From Microbacteriaceae bacterium PS02070 (GTDB taxonomy: Bacteria; Actinomycetota; Actinomycetes; Actinomycetales; Microbacteriaceae), in assembly GCA_029959865.1 (NCBI GenBank), contig JASCPE010000003.1, forward strand, positions 186,001 through 250,000: a stretch of DNA of 64,000 bases, given 5' to 3'. Positions 8,861 through 16,801 of this stretch are shown one piece after another; position 1 is the first letter of the stretch, and each line of letters begins with the position of its first letter. The notes under the pieces are model-generated. The model was given only the letters and a program-made list of their open reading frames with translations. It was not told the DNA's origin and ran no database searches. A program made the translations under genes and the position numbers.

Positions 8861-10014
8861 TGGTCGATCTCGCCGATCACCTCCCCGACGACCTGCTGGA
8901 ACGGATCCGCGCCCGGGCCGCACAGGTCGATCGAGACAATGTCTTCCCCGAGGACGATCTCGCGGAGCTCCGCGCCGCGGGCTACTTGCGAATCCTTGTT
9001 CCGCGGGAGCAAGGGGGCGCAGGCCTCAGCCTGGCCGACGCCTCGGCCCTGCAGCAGCGCCTCGCGAGCGCTGCCCCGGCGACGGCACTGGCGATCAACA
9101 TGCATCTGGTCTGGACCGCGGTGGCGAAGATCCTCGCCGACCGCGGGATCGACGACCTCGCCTTCGTTCTCGACGGAGCGGCCGCCGGTGAGGTGTTCGC
9201 GTTCGGGATCAGCGAGGCGGGCAACGACCTCGTCCTCTTCGGGAGCGACACCGTCGCCACCCCCCAGGAGGATGGAAGCTACGCATTCACCGGGACGAAG
9301 ATCTTCACCTCCCTCGCTCCGGTGTGGACGCACCTGGGTCTGCACGGTCTCGACACCACGTCACCGGATGCCCCGAAGCTGGTCTATGCCTTCGTGCCCC
9401 GCACGGACGCGGTGACGACGAAGGACGACTGGGACACTGTGGGGATGCGCGGCACGCAGTCACGCACCACCGTGCTGGACGGCGCAATTGCCCCACCGGA
9501 TCGGGTCGTACGGCGCGTGCCCCCCGGGCCGCAACCGGATCCGATCGTCTTCGGCATCTTCAGCGCGTTCGAGATCCTCCTCGCATCCGTCTACACCGGG
9601 ATCGCACGCCGTGCGTTGGATCTCGCGGTCGCCGCCGCCGAGTCGCGCACCTCGAAGAAGACGGGCGCACCTCTGTCCCACGATCCCGACATCCGTTGGC
9701 GGATCGCTGACATGGCGCTGGCCTACGACGCGCTCATACCTCAGATCGCCTCGCTCGCTCGCGACGTCGACGCCGCGGCTGACCATGGTGCACGCTGGTT
9801 CTCACTGCTCTCCGGCGTCAAGCATCGCGCCGTCACGAGCGCGAAGCACATCGTGGACGAAGCGGTGCTGGTCGCGGGTGGATCGAGTTATTTCGCGGGT
9901 TCCGAACTCGGCCGCCTCTACCGCGACGTGCTGGCCGGGCTGTTCCACCCGTCCGACCCTGAATCCGCCCACGCAACGGTCGCGTCGGCGTGGCTCGGCC
10001 CGCTCCCGTCGTGA
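8860..10014 (+). CDS. Acyl-CoA dehydrogenase family flavoprotein
   Basis: A 384-residue protein with the acyl-CoA dehydrogenase layout: N-terminal helical domain with LVPREQGGAGLSLADASALQQ, a middle beta domain (FAFGISEAGND, SYAFTGTKIFTSLAPVWTH, VGMRGTQSRTTVLDGAIAP) and a C-terminal helical domain. It should oxidise an acyl-CoA or a related compound with FAD. The beta domain reads GISEAGND where many members have a T-E-x-x-G-S-D motif, so it may belong to the divergent or monooxygenase-like branch. The ATG at 8860 overlaps the upstream stop by one base. Substrate unknown. Confidence 0.8.
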   Translation: MVDLADHLPDDLLERIRARAAQVDRDNVFPEDDLAELRAAGYLRILVPREQGGAGLSLADASALQQRLASAAPATALAINMHLVWTAVAKILADRGIDDLAFVLDGAAAGEVFAFGISEAGNDLVLFGSDTVATPQEDGSYAFTGTKIFTSLAPVWTHLGLHGLDTTSPDAPKLVYAFVPRTDAVTTKDDWDTVGMRGTQSRTTVLDGAIAPPDRVVRRVPPGPQPDPIVFGIFSAFEILLASVYTGIARRALDLAVAAAESRTSKKTGAPLSHDPDIRWRIADMALAYDALIPQIASLARDVDAAADHGARWFSLLSGVKHRAVTSAKHIVDEAVLVAGGSSYFAGSELGRLYRDVLAGLFHPSDPESAHATVASAWLGPLPS

Positions 10015-10059
10015 TCCGCGGCGAAGGGCGAGCCGTCGCGAGCGTGACAGGATAGCCGC

Positions 10060-11331
10060 ATGACCGACGCCCCTGTCTCCCTGCTCAGCGCCGCCGATCA
10101 AGAGCGCCGCCGCGGTCTGCGGCGGATGAAGGCGGTCGCGCTCGGCGCCCTCATCTTCATGGCCGTCGTCTTTGTCTTCGCATTCGCTCTCCAGGAACGC
10201 ATTCCCGCACTCGCATATGTGCGCGCCGCAGCCGAGGGCGGGATGGTCGGCGCGCTCGCGGACTGGTTCGCGGTCACGGCGCTCTTCCGCCGCCCCATGG
10301 GACTGCCGATCCCGCACACCGCGATCATCCCGCGTCGGAAGGATGAGATCGGGCGCACGCTGGGCGAGTTCGTCGAGACGAACTTCCTCGAGGGTGGCGT
10401 CGTCCGCGACAAGCTCCAGAACGCGGCGATGGCGGCGAAGGCTGGCGCGTGGCTGCGCCAACCCGACAACGCTCGTGCCATCGCCTCGGAGGGTGCGACG
10501 GTCGCCGCCGGTGTTCTCCGCGCGCTCAGCGATGATGAAGTGCAAGATCTCATCACCGATCTTGCCCGCGATCACCTGATCAGCCCCGATTGGGGTCCCA
10601 CGATCGGGGGGTGGCTGGATCGCGTGATCTCTGCGCAGGCCCATCACGGCGCCGTTGATCTCGCGGTCGACAGTATTGAGACGTGGCTTGACCACAACCG
10701 CGATGCCTTCAATGGACTTGTGTCGCGGCGTCTGCCCTCGTGGGTCCCGTCGATCGCCATGCGCCTTGTCGATGACACCGTCTACAACGAGGCGCTCAAG
10801 TTCGTGCGCGCCGTGCAGAACGACCCCGAGCACCCGGCGCGTCATGCCGTGGACGGCTATCTCCACCGCCTCGCACAGAACCTTCAGCACGACCCGGAGA
10901 CGATCGGGCGACTCGAGGACGCCAAGGCGGCCGTCTTCGACAGCCCCCGCGTGCGAGAGCTCGCCGCGGAAGCCTGGCACACGGCGAAGGCCGGCCTCCT
11001 CACCGCGCTCGAAGACGAGAACAGCGGGTTGCGTCGCCGAGGTGCGGCGGCCCTCGCCGACGTGGGTCAGCGCCTCGCGACCGACGACGCCCTGCAGCGC
11101 CGAGTAGATAACCGCATCACAGACGCCGCCGTCTTCCTGGTCGGCCGCTACCGTCACGACATCGCCTCGATCATCACCGACACGGTGGAGAAGTGGGACG
11201 CCGAGGAGACGAGCGAGAAGATCGAACTCATGGTCGGGCGCGACCTGCAGTACATCCGACTCAACGGCACGATTGTCGGGGCGCTCGCCGGGGTCGTCAT
11301 CTTCACGATCGCACACGCGATCTTCGGCTGA
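10060..11331 (+). CDS. DUF445 family membrane protein
   Basis: A 423-residue protein of the DUF445 (YjiN-like) family. A transmembrane segment (about residues 29-48) follows a short charged N-terminus, then the family signature GGMVGALADWFAVTALFRRP and PHTAIIPRRKDEIG, a long helical cytosolic or periplasmic domain, and a last hydrophobic segment near the C-terminus (GTIVGALAGVVIFTIAHAIF). Function is unknown for the family. Starts 46 bp after the dehydrogenase gene on the same strand. Confidence 0.88.
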   Translation: MTDAPVSLLSAADQERRRGLRRMKAVALGALIFMAVVFVFAFALQERIPALAYVRAAAEGGMVGALADWFAVTALFRRPMGLPIPHTAIIPRRKDEIGRTLGEFVETNFLEGGVVRDKLQNAAMAAKAGAWLRQPDNARAIASEGATVAAGVLRALSDDEVQDLITDLARDHLISPDWGPTIGGWLDRVISAQAHHGAVDLAVDSIETWLDHNRDAFNGLVSRRLPSWVPSIAMRLVDDTVYNEALKFVRAVQNDPEHPARHAVDGYLHRLAQNLQHDPETIGRLEDAKAAVFDSPRVRELAAEAWHTAKAGLLTALEDENSGLRRRGAAALADVGQRLATDDALQRRVDNRITDAAVFLVGRYRHDIASIITDTVEKWDAEETSEKIELMVGRDLQYIRLNGTIVGALAGVVIFTIAHAIFG

Positions 11332-11369
11332 CTCTGTCGGTGGCGCGCCGCCGACAGTAGCCTGAACGC

Positions 11370-11717
11370 GTGAGCACCGGCAGCGGCGAGCACCGCCTCT
11401 TCACCTACGGCACCCTGCAGCTGCGCGCCGTTCAGCTGGACACCTTCGGACGTGAGCTCCCCTCCGAGCCCGATGTCCTCCCCGGGTTTCGGATGGAGTA
11501 TGCCGAGATCGACGTCCCACGCGTGGTCGAGGTCTCCGGGTCGGCCGTTCATCCCATCCTGAGGCGCACCGACCACCCGCTCGACAAGGTCGTCGGCCGC
11601 GTCCTCACCGTGAGCGACGACGAACTCGACGCGGCCGACGAGTACGAGGCATCCATCTACCATCGCGTTCTGGTGACGCTCGCAAGCGGTCGCGACGCCT
11701 GGGTCTACACCGGCTGA
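11370..11717 (+). CDS. Gamma-glutamylcyclotransferase-like (AIG2/GGCT) protein
   Basis: A 115-residue beta-barrel protein with LFTYGTLQL near the N-terminus, the substrate loop of the AIG2/GGCT fold, and the conserved acidic LDAADEYEASIYHR where the catalytic glutamate lies. GGCTs release 5-oxoproline from gamma-glutamyl groups, but many small bacterial members have no known substrate. Starts with GTG at 11370, the only start giving the full domain. Confidence 0.75.
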   Translation: MSTGSGEHRLFTYGTLQLRAVQLDTFGRELPSEPDVLPGFRMEYAEIDVPRVVEVSGSAVHPILRRTDHPLDKVVGRVLTVSDDELDAADEYEASIYHRVLVTLASGRDAWVYTG

Positions 11718-11738
11718 CACGCCGCAGGAAGGGAGCGC

Positions 11739-12224
11739 ATGACCACTCTGGTTCTGATCCGACACGCCAAGAGTGATTGGGGTGACCCGAGCCGTTCCGA
11801 CCACGAGCGCACGCTCAATCCCCGTGGCCACCGCGATGCGCCCGTCATGGCGGAGCGACTGGTGCAGAGCGGCACGGCGGTGGACGCGATCCTCACCTCG
11901 ACCGCCGTGCGTGCTCGTTCCACCGCAGAGGTGTTCGCGGGCGTGCTCGGCGCACCGCTGACCGAGGACGAAGAGCTCTACCTCGCCCCCGCGAGCACAC
12001 TGCTCCGGGCAGCGCACGCACAGGGGGGACGATCCGTTGCGGTGGTGGCGCATGACCCCGGGATCACCGTGCTCGCACACGAGCTTTCCGGTGGCGGTAT
12101 CTCCCATATGCCGACGTGCGCGGTCGCCACGTTCGTGTGGGAGACCAACGACTGGGATGTGGCGACGTCGGTTCCGCCGGACGACTGGACCGTGTCTGTG
12201 CCTCGCGATGGCGAGCGCGACTGA
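11739..12224 (+). CDS. SixA-like histidine phosphatase
   Basis: A 161-residue phosphoglycerate mutase-like phosphatase. LVLIRHAKSDWGD gives the catalytic RHA motif at residues 8-10, the LTSTAVRARSTAEVF segment gives the second arginine, and VVAHDPGITVLAHEL supplies the second histidine. The short length and RHAK-S signature match the SixA branch (phosphohistidine phosphatase), but the physiological substrate is unknown. Starts 21 bp after the cyclotransferase gene, likely one transcript. Confidence 0.82.
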   Translation: MTTLVLIRHAKSDWGDPSRSDHERTLNPRGHRDAPVMAERLVQSGTAVDAILTSTAVRARSTAEVFAGVLGAPLTEDEELYLAPASTLLRAAHAQGGRSVAVVAHDPGITVLAHELSGGGISHMPTCAVATFVWETNDWDVATSVPPDDWTVSVPRDGERD

Positions 12225-12245
12225 CGCTTGCCCGTCGGTCTGTGA

Positions 12246-12728
12246 TCAGACGCTGGAGTCGACCTTCACGATCTGTCCCCCGGTGAGACGGACGAGCTCC
12301 TCGAAGGTCAAGGGGAAGACGGTGTTCGCGGTGCCTCCCGCCGCCCACAGGACGGGATAGTCGCGGAGCGCCTCGTCGATCACCGTGAGCACCGGCGCGG
12401 GATGGCCCGTCGGGGCGACCCCGCCAATCACCTGGCCGGTGGCCTCGCGCACCTGCTCCGGCTTTGCCCGCTCGATGCGCGTGCGATCCAGCCGCGCAGC
12501 GAGGGCCGACGTGTCCACGCGGTGCGCCCCGCTGGTCATCACGAGGAGCGGTTCGTCATCCGACCAGAACACGAGGCTGTTCGCAATCGCGCCGACGTCG
12601 ACACCGACGGCCTCCGCAGCCGCCACCGCCGTGTGCGCCGCATCGGGCAGCAGGACGATCTCACCCTCGATGCCTGCGGCGCGGAGCGACTGCTCCACAA
12701 GACGACTGCGGGGAGGAAGCTCGGTCAT
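12246..12728 (-). CDS. YbaK/EbsC-type aminoacyl-tRNA editing protein
   Basis: A 160-residue stand-alone editing domain. The C-terminal GGVAPTGHP and the N-terminal ANSLVFWSDDEPLLVMTSGAHRVD pattern match YbaK/EbsC proteins, which hydrolyse mis-charged Cys-tRNAPro or related species; the invariant lysine of the best-studied YbaK is not obvious in the SLVF stretch, so activity may differ. Convergent with the phosphatase gene (22 bp gap). Confidence 0.78.
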   Translation of the reverse strand: MTELPPRSRLVEQSLRAAGIEGEIVLLPDAAHTAVAAAEAVGVDVGAIANSLVFWSDDEPLLVMTSGAHRVDTSALAARLDRTRIERAKPEQVREATGQVIGGVAPTGHPAPVLTVIDEALRDYPVLWAAGGTANTVFPLTFEELVRLTGGQIVKVDSSV

Positions 12729-12873
12729 CCTCCCAGGGTACGGGCGGCACCGCCGTGGGCGCGCGTGCGCTCTCCCGCGATGTCACGCTGTCAGGCACAA
12801 TGGGGACACGGTCCTTCGCAACGCCGCGGGGATCGAGTGCACCGCCCACAAGGCCCGCCGAAGGAAGTCCGCG

Positions 12874-13941
12874 ATGACCCACGCCCTGCCCCTGCCAGAC
12901 TTCGAACACGAACGCGTGGAGGTGGTGACGGGCCCGCGCAGCGGCCTCCTCATCATCGGCGCGTTGCATTCCTCCACACTCGGTCCGGCTCTCGGCGGGG
13001 CGCGACTATGGACGTATCCGACCTGGGTGGACGCACTGGGTGATGCCCTGCGTCTGTCGGCAGCGATGACTCTCAAGAACGCCGCCGCGGGCCTGGACGC
13101 CGGTGGCGGCAAGGCCGTTCTCCGTCTGAGCCCTGGCGAGGTCCTCACCGCGGAGCGACGCCGCGATGCCTTCCTCGACCTCGGGGACGTCGTCGCCTCG
13201 CTCGGAGGTCTCTACCGCACCGCAGAGGATGTCGGCTCGACCACCGAAGACATGCTCGTCGTGAGCGAGCGCACTCCCCACGTCGTCGGTCTCCCCAGCA
13301 GCGTCGGCGGCTCAGGCGAGCCCGCACTCCCCACGAGCGTCGGCGTCTATTCGTCCCTGCGCGCGACGCTGGAGGCCGTCACGGGGTCCGCGGATGTCGC
13401 CGGCCGCCGGTTCACCATCTCGGGTCTCGGACAGGTGGGCGGCCGCCTTGCGCGCCGCCTGCGCGACGAGGGCGCCTCCCTCACCGTCACCGATGTGGTT
13501 GGCGCACGCCGGGCGCTCGCCGACGAGCTCGGAGCAACCTGGGCGGAGCCGGGGAGCGAACACCTCGCCGAGGCCGATGTGTTCGTCCCCGCCGGGATCG
13601 GCGGGGTGCTCACCGACGAGGTCATCGACACGCTGGCTGCCTCGGCGGTGTGCGGTCCCGCGAACAACCCGCTGGCCGAGCGCGCGGGCGCCGCGCGTCT
13701 GGCCGCCCGCGGCGTCCTGTACGCGCCCGATTTCATCGTCAACGCCGGGGGCGTCATCTATCTTGACGGCGAAGCCCGCGAGCCGGGCGCACCCGAGACG
13801 ATGCAGCGGGTTGAGGCGGTGGGAGACACCCTGCGCGAGATCTTCCGCTCAGCGGACGAAGCCGGCATCACACCACTCGATGCTGCCGAGCTCCGCGCGA
13901 AAGAACGGCTGGAGTCCGCGCCACCGGCCGCGCGGGCATGA
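12874..13941 (+). CDS. Glu/Leu/Phe/Val dehydrogenase family protein
   Basis: A 355-residue amino-acid dehydrogenase. MTLKNAAAGLDAGGGKAVL carries the catalytic lysine region (GGGKAV), and ISGLGQVGGRLARRLRDEG is the NAD-binding Rossmann loop at about 170-190. Length and motif suit leucine, valine or phenylalanine dehydrogenases better than the larger glutamate dehydrogenases. It should deaminate a branched or aromatic amino acid to its 2-oxo acid. The ATG at 12874 follows AAGGAAG; the open frame further upstream has no family similarity. Confidence 0.87.
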   Translation: MTHALPLPDFEHERVEVVTGPRSGLLIIGALHSSTLGPALGGARLWTYPTWVDALGDALRLSAAMTLKNAAAGLDAGGGKAVLRLSPGEVLTAERRRDAFLDLGDVVASLGGLYRTAEDVGSTTEDMLVVSERTPHVVGLPSSVGGSGEPALPTSVGVYSSLRATLEAVTGSADVAGRRFTISGLGQVGGRLARRLRDEGASLTVTDVVGARRALADELGATWAEPGSEHLAEADVFVPAGIGGVLTDEVIDTLAASAVCGPANNPLAERAGAARLAARGVLYAPDFIVNAGGVIYLDGEAREPGAPETMQRVEAVGDTLREIFRSADEAGITPLDAAELRAKERLESAPPAARA

Positions 13942-14049
13942 GGTCAACCTGCTGAGACTGCGTCACGCAGAATCTGAACCGGAGTCTCACCGAGTGTGGC
14001 ATGATGGCCGCACGGGTAACGCCCCCACGATCATCAAAGGAGACGATTC

Positions 14050-15645
14050 GTGTTCACTAGCCCTTACGACGACATTGAGATCCCCGCGCAGAGCGTCTAC
14101 GAGTATCTGTTCCGAGACCTCACCGACGAGGACGCACAGCGGATCGCGCTCATCGATCCCGCCACCGGCGCCGAGACAACATATGGCGCGTTGCGTCAGC
14201 AGATCGACGCCTTCGCCGGCGCGCTGGCGGACCGCGGCGTAGGGCCGGGCACGGTGGTCGGCCTCCTCTGCCCGAATGTGCCAGCGTTCGCCACGGTCTT
14301 CCACGGACTGCTGCGCTTGGGAGCGACGGTGACGACGATCAACTCGCTCTACACCGCGGCCGAGATCCACAAGCAGCTGGAGGATGCCGGAGCGAGCTGG
14401 CTCATCACCGTGAGCCCGCTCCTCCCCCAGGCGCGTGAGGCGGCGCAGCGGTCGAGCATCCCGGATGAGCGGGTGATCGTGCTCGACGGCGCGGAGGGAC
14501 ACCCGAATCTTCGGGAGCTGCTCACCGCGGGGAAGACACCGCCCGAGGTGGACTTCGACCCGGCGACACACATCGCGGTGCTGCCGTACTCTTCAGGTAC
14601 GACCGGCGTGCCGAAGGGCGTCATCCTCACGCACACCAATCTCGTCGCGAACGTCGCGCAGAGCCTGGAAGTCCTCCGGACCACCGAAGAGGATCGGATC
14701 CTCGCGGTGCTGCCCTTCTTCCACATCTACGGAATGACGGTGCTCCTCAACCTCGCGCTGCGCCAGCGGTCGAGCCTGGTCACGATGGCTAAGTTCGACC
14801 TGGTCGAGTTCTTGAAGAACACCCAGGACTATGCGTGCACGTACCTGTTCATCGCTCCGCCCGTCGCTGTCGCCCTGGCGAAGCACCCCATCGTCGATGA
14901 GTTCGATATCTCCAGTGTTCGCGTGATCTTCTCCGGAGCCGCCCCGCTGGACGGCGAGACCGGCGAGCGCGCGGGTGCCCGCATCCACGCCAAGACGCTC
15001 CAGGGCTATGGCATGAGCGAGCTCAGCCCCGTCTCACACGCGACTCCCGATAACAGACCCGACATTCCCGTGTCCTCGATCGGCGTGGTTGTGCCCAACT
15101 GTGTGTGCAAGCTCATCGATATCGAGACCGGGGAGGAGATCACCGAAGTCGGCGAGGACGGCGTGAGCGCGGCCGGTGAGTTGTGGGTCAAGGGACCGAA
15201 CGTCATGACCGGCTATCTGAACCGCCCCGAGGCCACGGCAGAGACCCTCGACGCGGATGGCTTCCTGCACACGGGCGACATTGCGGTGTACCACGAGGGC
15301 GGATACTTCAGCATCGTCGACCGTCTGAAGGAGCTGATCAAGTACAAGGGCTATCAGATCGCCCCCGCCGAGCTGGAGGCGATCCTGCTCGGTCATCCGA
15401 AGATCGCCGATGCCGCCGTCATCGGGGTGCTCGATGATGACCGTCAGGAGATCCCCAAGGCCTTCGTCGTCCCGGCCGCCGATGCGGACCTGACCGAGGA
15501 CGAGGTCATGGAGTTCGTCGCCGGTGAGGTCGCTCCGCACAAGAAGGTGCGTCGCGTCGAGTTCATCGGGCAGGTCCCGAAGTCGGCGGCCAGAAAGATC
15601 CTCCGGAAGGATTTGCGCGCGCGCGAACAGACCCAGACCGCCTGA
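14050..15645 (+). CDS. AMP-binding acyl-CoA ligase (4-coumarate-CoA ligase type)
   Basis: A 531-residue adenylating ligase. The P-loop YSSGTTGVPKG lies near residue 180, QGYGMSELSP forms the second signature, FLHTGDIAVYHEGGYFSIVDRLKELIKYKGYQI spans the hinge, and PKSAARKILRKDLR contains the C-terminal catalytic lysine. It activates a carboxylic acid with ATP and CoA; the order and sequence fit the 4-coumarate/medium-chain group, but substrate is not determined. Starts at GTG 14050 just after an AAAGGAGA box. It stands alone with its own upstream gap. Confidence 0.88.
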   Translation: MFTSPYDDIEIPAQSVYEYLFRDLTDEDAQRIALIDPATGAETTYGALRQQIDAFAGALADRGVGPGTVVGLLCPNVPAFATVFHGLLRLGATVTTINSLYTAAEIHKQLEDAGASWLITVSPLLPQAREAAQRSSIPDERVIVLDGAEGHPNLRELLTAGKTPPEVDFDPATHIAVLPYSSGTTGVPKGVILTHTNLVANVAQSLEVLRTTEEDRILAVLPFFHIYGMTVLLNLALRQRSSLVTMAKFDLVEFLKNTQDYACTYLFIAPPVAVALAKHPIVDEFDISSVRVIFSGAAPLDGETGERAGARIHAKTLQGYGMSELSPVSHATPDNRPDIPVSSIGVVVPNCVCKLIDIETGEEITEVGEDGVSAAGELWVKGPNVMTGYLNRPEATAETLDADGFLHTGDIAVYHEGGYFSIVDRLKELIKYKGYQIAPAELEAILLGHPKIADAAVIGVLDDDRQEIPKAFVVPAADADLTEDEVMEFVAGEVAPHKKVRRVEFIGQVPKSAARKILRKDLRAREQTQTA

Positions 15646-15713
15646 CCTCCCCGCCAGCGCCGCCCTGAGCGAACAGAGTGGCTGCGGGCGCTCTCGGCTG
15701 AAACGCTGTCACC

Positions 15714-16718
15714 ATGAAGCTTCTCCTTCTCGGTGGATCCGGTTGGCTCGGCGGCGAACTGGCGCGGCACGCCCTTGGCGCCGGGGATGACGTCACGTGT
15801 GTGACGCGAAGCGGCGCGGTGCCCCACGGCGCCGACAGCGTCATCGCCGACCGGGACATCACGGGCGCCCTCAATGCCCTCGGTTCGCAGGAGTGGGACG
15901 CAGTGATTGACGTCTCTCGGCAGCCGGGGCAGGTGCGCGACGCGGTGGGTGCCCTTCGCCATGCGACCGACTCCTACGTTTTCGTGTCTTCCACGAGCAC
16001 GTATGCGTCGCATGCGTCCACCGATGCCGATGAGGACGACGCCCTGCTCACCCCGTTTGAGGGCGACAGCTTCGCCGACATGGCCGACTATGGCGCGGCG
16101 AAAGTCGCGTGCGAGAACGCCGTGCGCGATGCCTTCACACCCACGCGAAGCATCATCGCGCGCCCTGGCCTCATCGGTGGGCCCGGCGACCCCACCGGCC
16201 GGACCGACTACTGGCCGTGGCGATTCGCCCACCCGGCCCTGCCCGGCCTCGTCCTCGCTCCGCGCGCGCCGGAGCTCCCGACCGCGGTCCTGGATGTGCG
16301 CGATCTTTCGTCGTGGCTGCTGCACGCCGCACGCGCGAGCGTGCGGGGGGTCTTCAACGTCCTCGGCGAGAGCACGCTGTTCCCAGATCACCTCGCAGCA
16401 GCGCGGGCTGCGTCAGGCAGCACTGCTGAAGTGGTGTGGGTCGACCCGGACTGGGCGTCAGACCGAGGCATTGCGCGGTGGGCCGGCACGCGATCCTTCC
16501 CGCTCTGGCTCCCGGACGCCTCCTGGTACGCCCATGGATCTCGTTCCACGGCGCGCGCGCAGACCGCGGGCCTGATCCTGCGCCCTCTGGAGGAGACGCT
16601 GCGCGACGGCCTGGCATGGCGCGAGCGTCAGTCCGACGCGGCCCACCGCGGGGCCGGGCTCAGCGACAGTGACGAGCGCGCACTTCTCGCAGAGGCGGGT
16701 GCCACGCCGTCGCAGTAA
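15714..16718 (+). CDS. NAD-dependent epimerase/dehydratase (atypical SDR)
   Basis: A 334-residue Rossmann protein starting LLLLGGSGWLGGEL, the glycine-rich nucleotide loop. FVSSTSTYASHAS and DYGAAKVACE provide the Ser and the YxxxK-like (YGAAK) residues of short-chain dehydrogenases. The late GLIGGPGDPTGRTDYWPWR is typical of a group of actinobacterial reductases of unknown substrate. Ends in a strong bidirectional terminator shared with the convergent GH43 gene. Confidence 0.82.
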   Translation: MKLLLLGGSGWLGGELARHALGAGDDVTCVTRSGAVPHGADSVIADRDITGALNALGSQEWDAVIDVSRQPGQVRDAVGALRHATDSYVFVSSTSTYASHASTDADEDDALLTPFEGDSFADMADYGAAKVACENAVRDAFTPTRSIIARPGLIGGPGDPTGRTDYWPWRFAHPALPGLVLAPRAPELPTAVLDVRDLSSWLLHAARASVRGVFNVLGESTLFPDHLAAARAASGSTAEVVWVDPDWASDRGIARWAGTRSFPLWLPDASWYAHGSRSTARAQTAGLILRPLEETLRDGLAWRERQSDAAHRGAGLSDSDERALLAEAGATPSQ

Positions 16719-16747
16719 CGCCGGCTCACCCCACCGCGGGTGCAGCA

Positions 16748-16786
16748 GAGGCCGTGCTCGTCCCCTGGTGAGACGAGCACGGCCTC
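16748..16786. terminator. Bidirectional hairpin between epimerase and GH43 genes
   Basis: GAGGCCGTGCTCGTC pairs perfectly (15 bp) with GACGAGCACGGCCTC across a 9-nt loop. It sits between two convergent genes, 30 bp after one and 16 bp after the other. It lacks a clear T tract, common in high-GC actinobacteria. Confidence 0.75.
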
Positions 16787-16801
16787 GTGCCTCAACGTGC
16801 G

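Noticed and set aside
12385..12873. N-terminal extension of the Leu/Val dehydrogenase
   Set aside because: This part covers the opposite-strand YbaK/EbsC gene and is not like the family; ATG 12874 with AAGGAAG is the real start.
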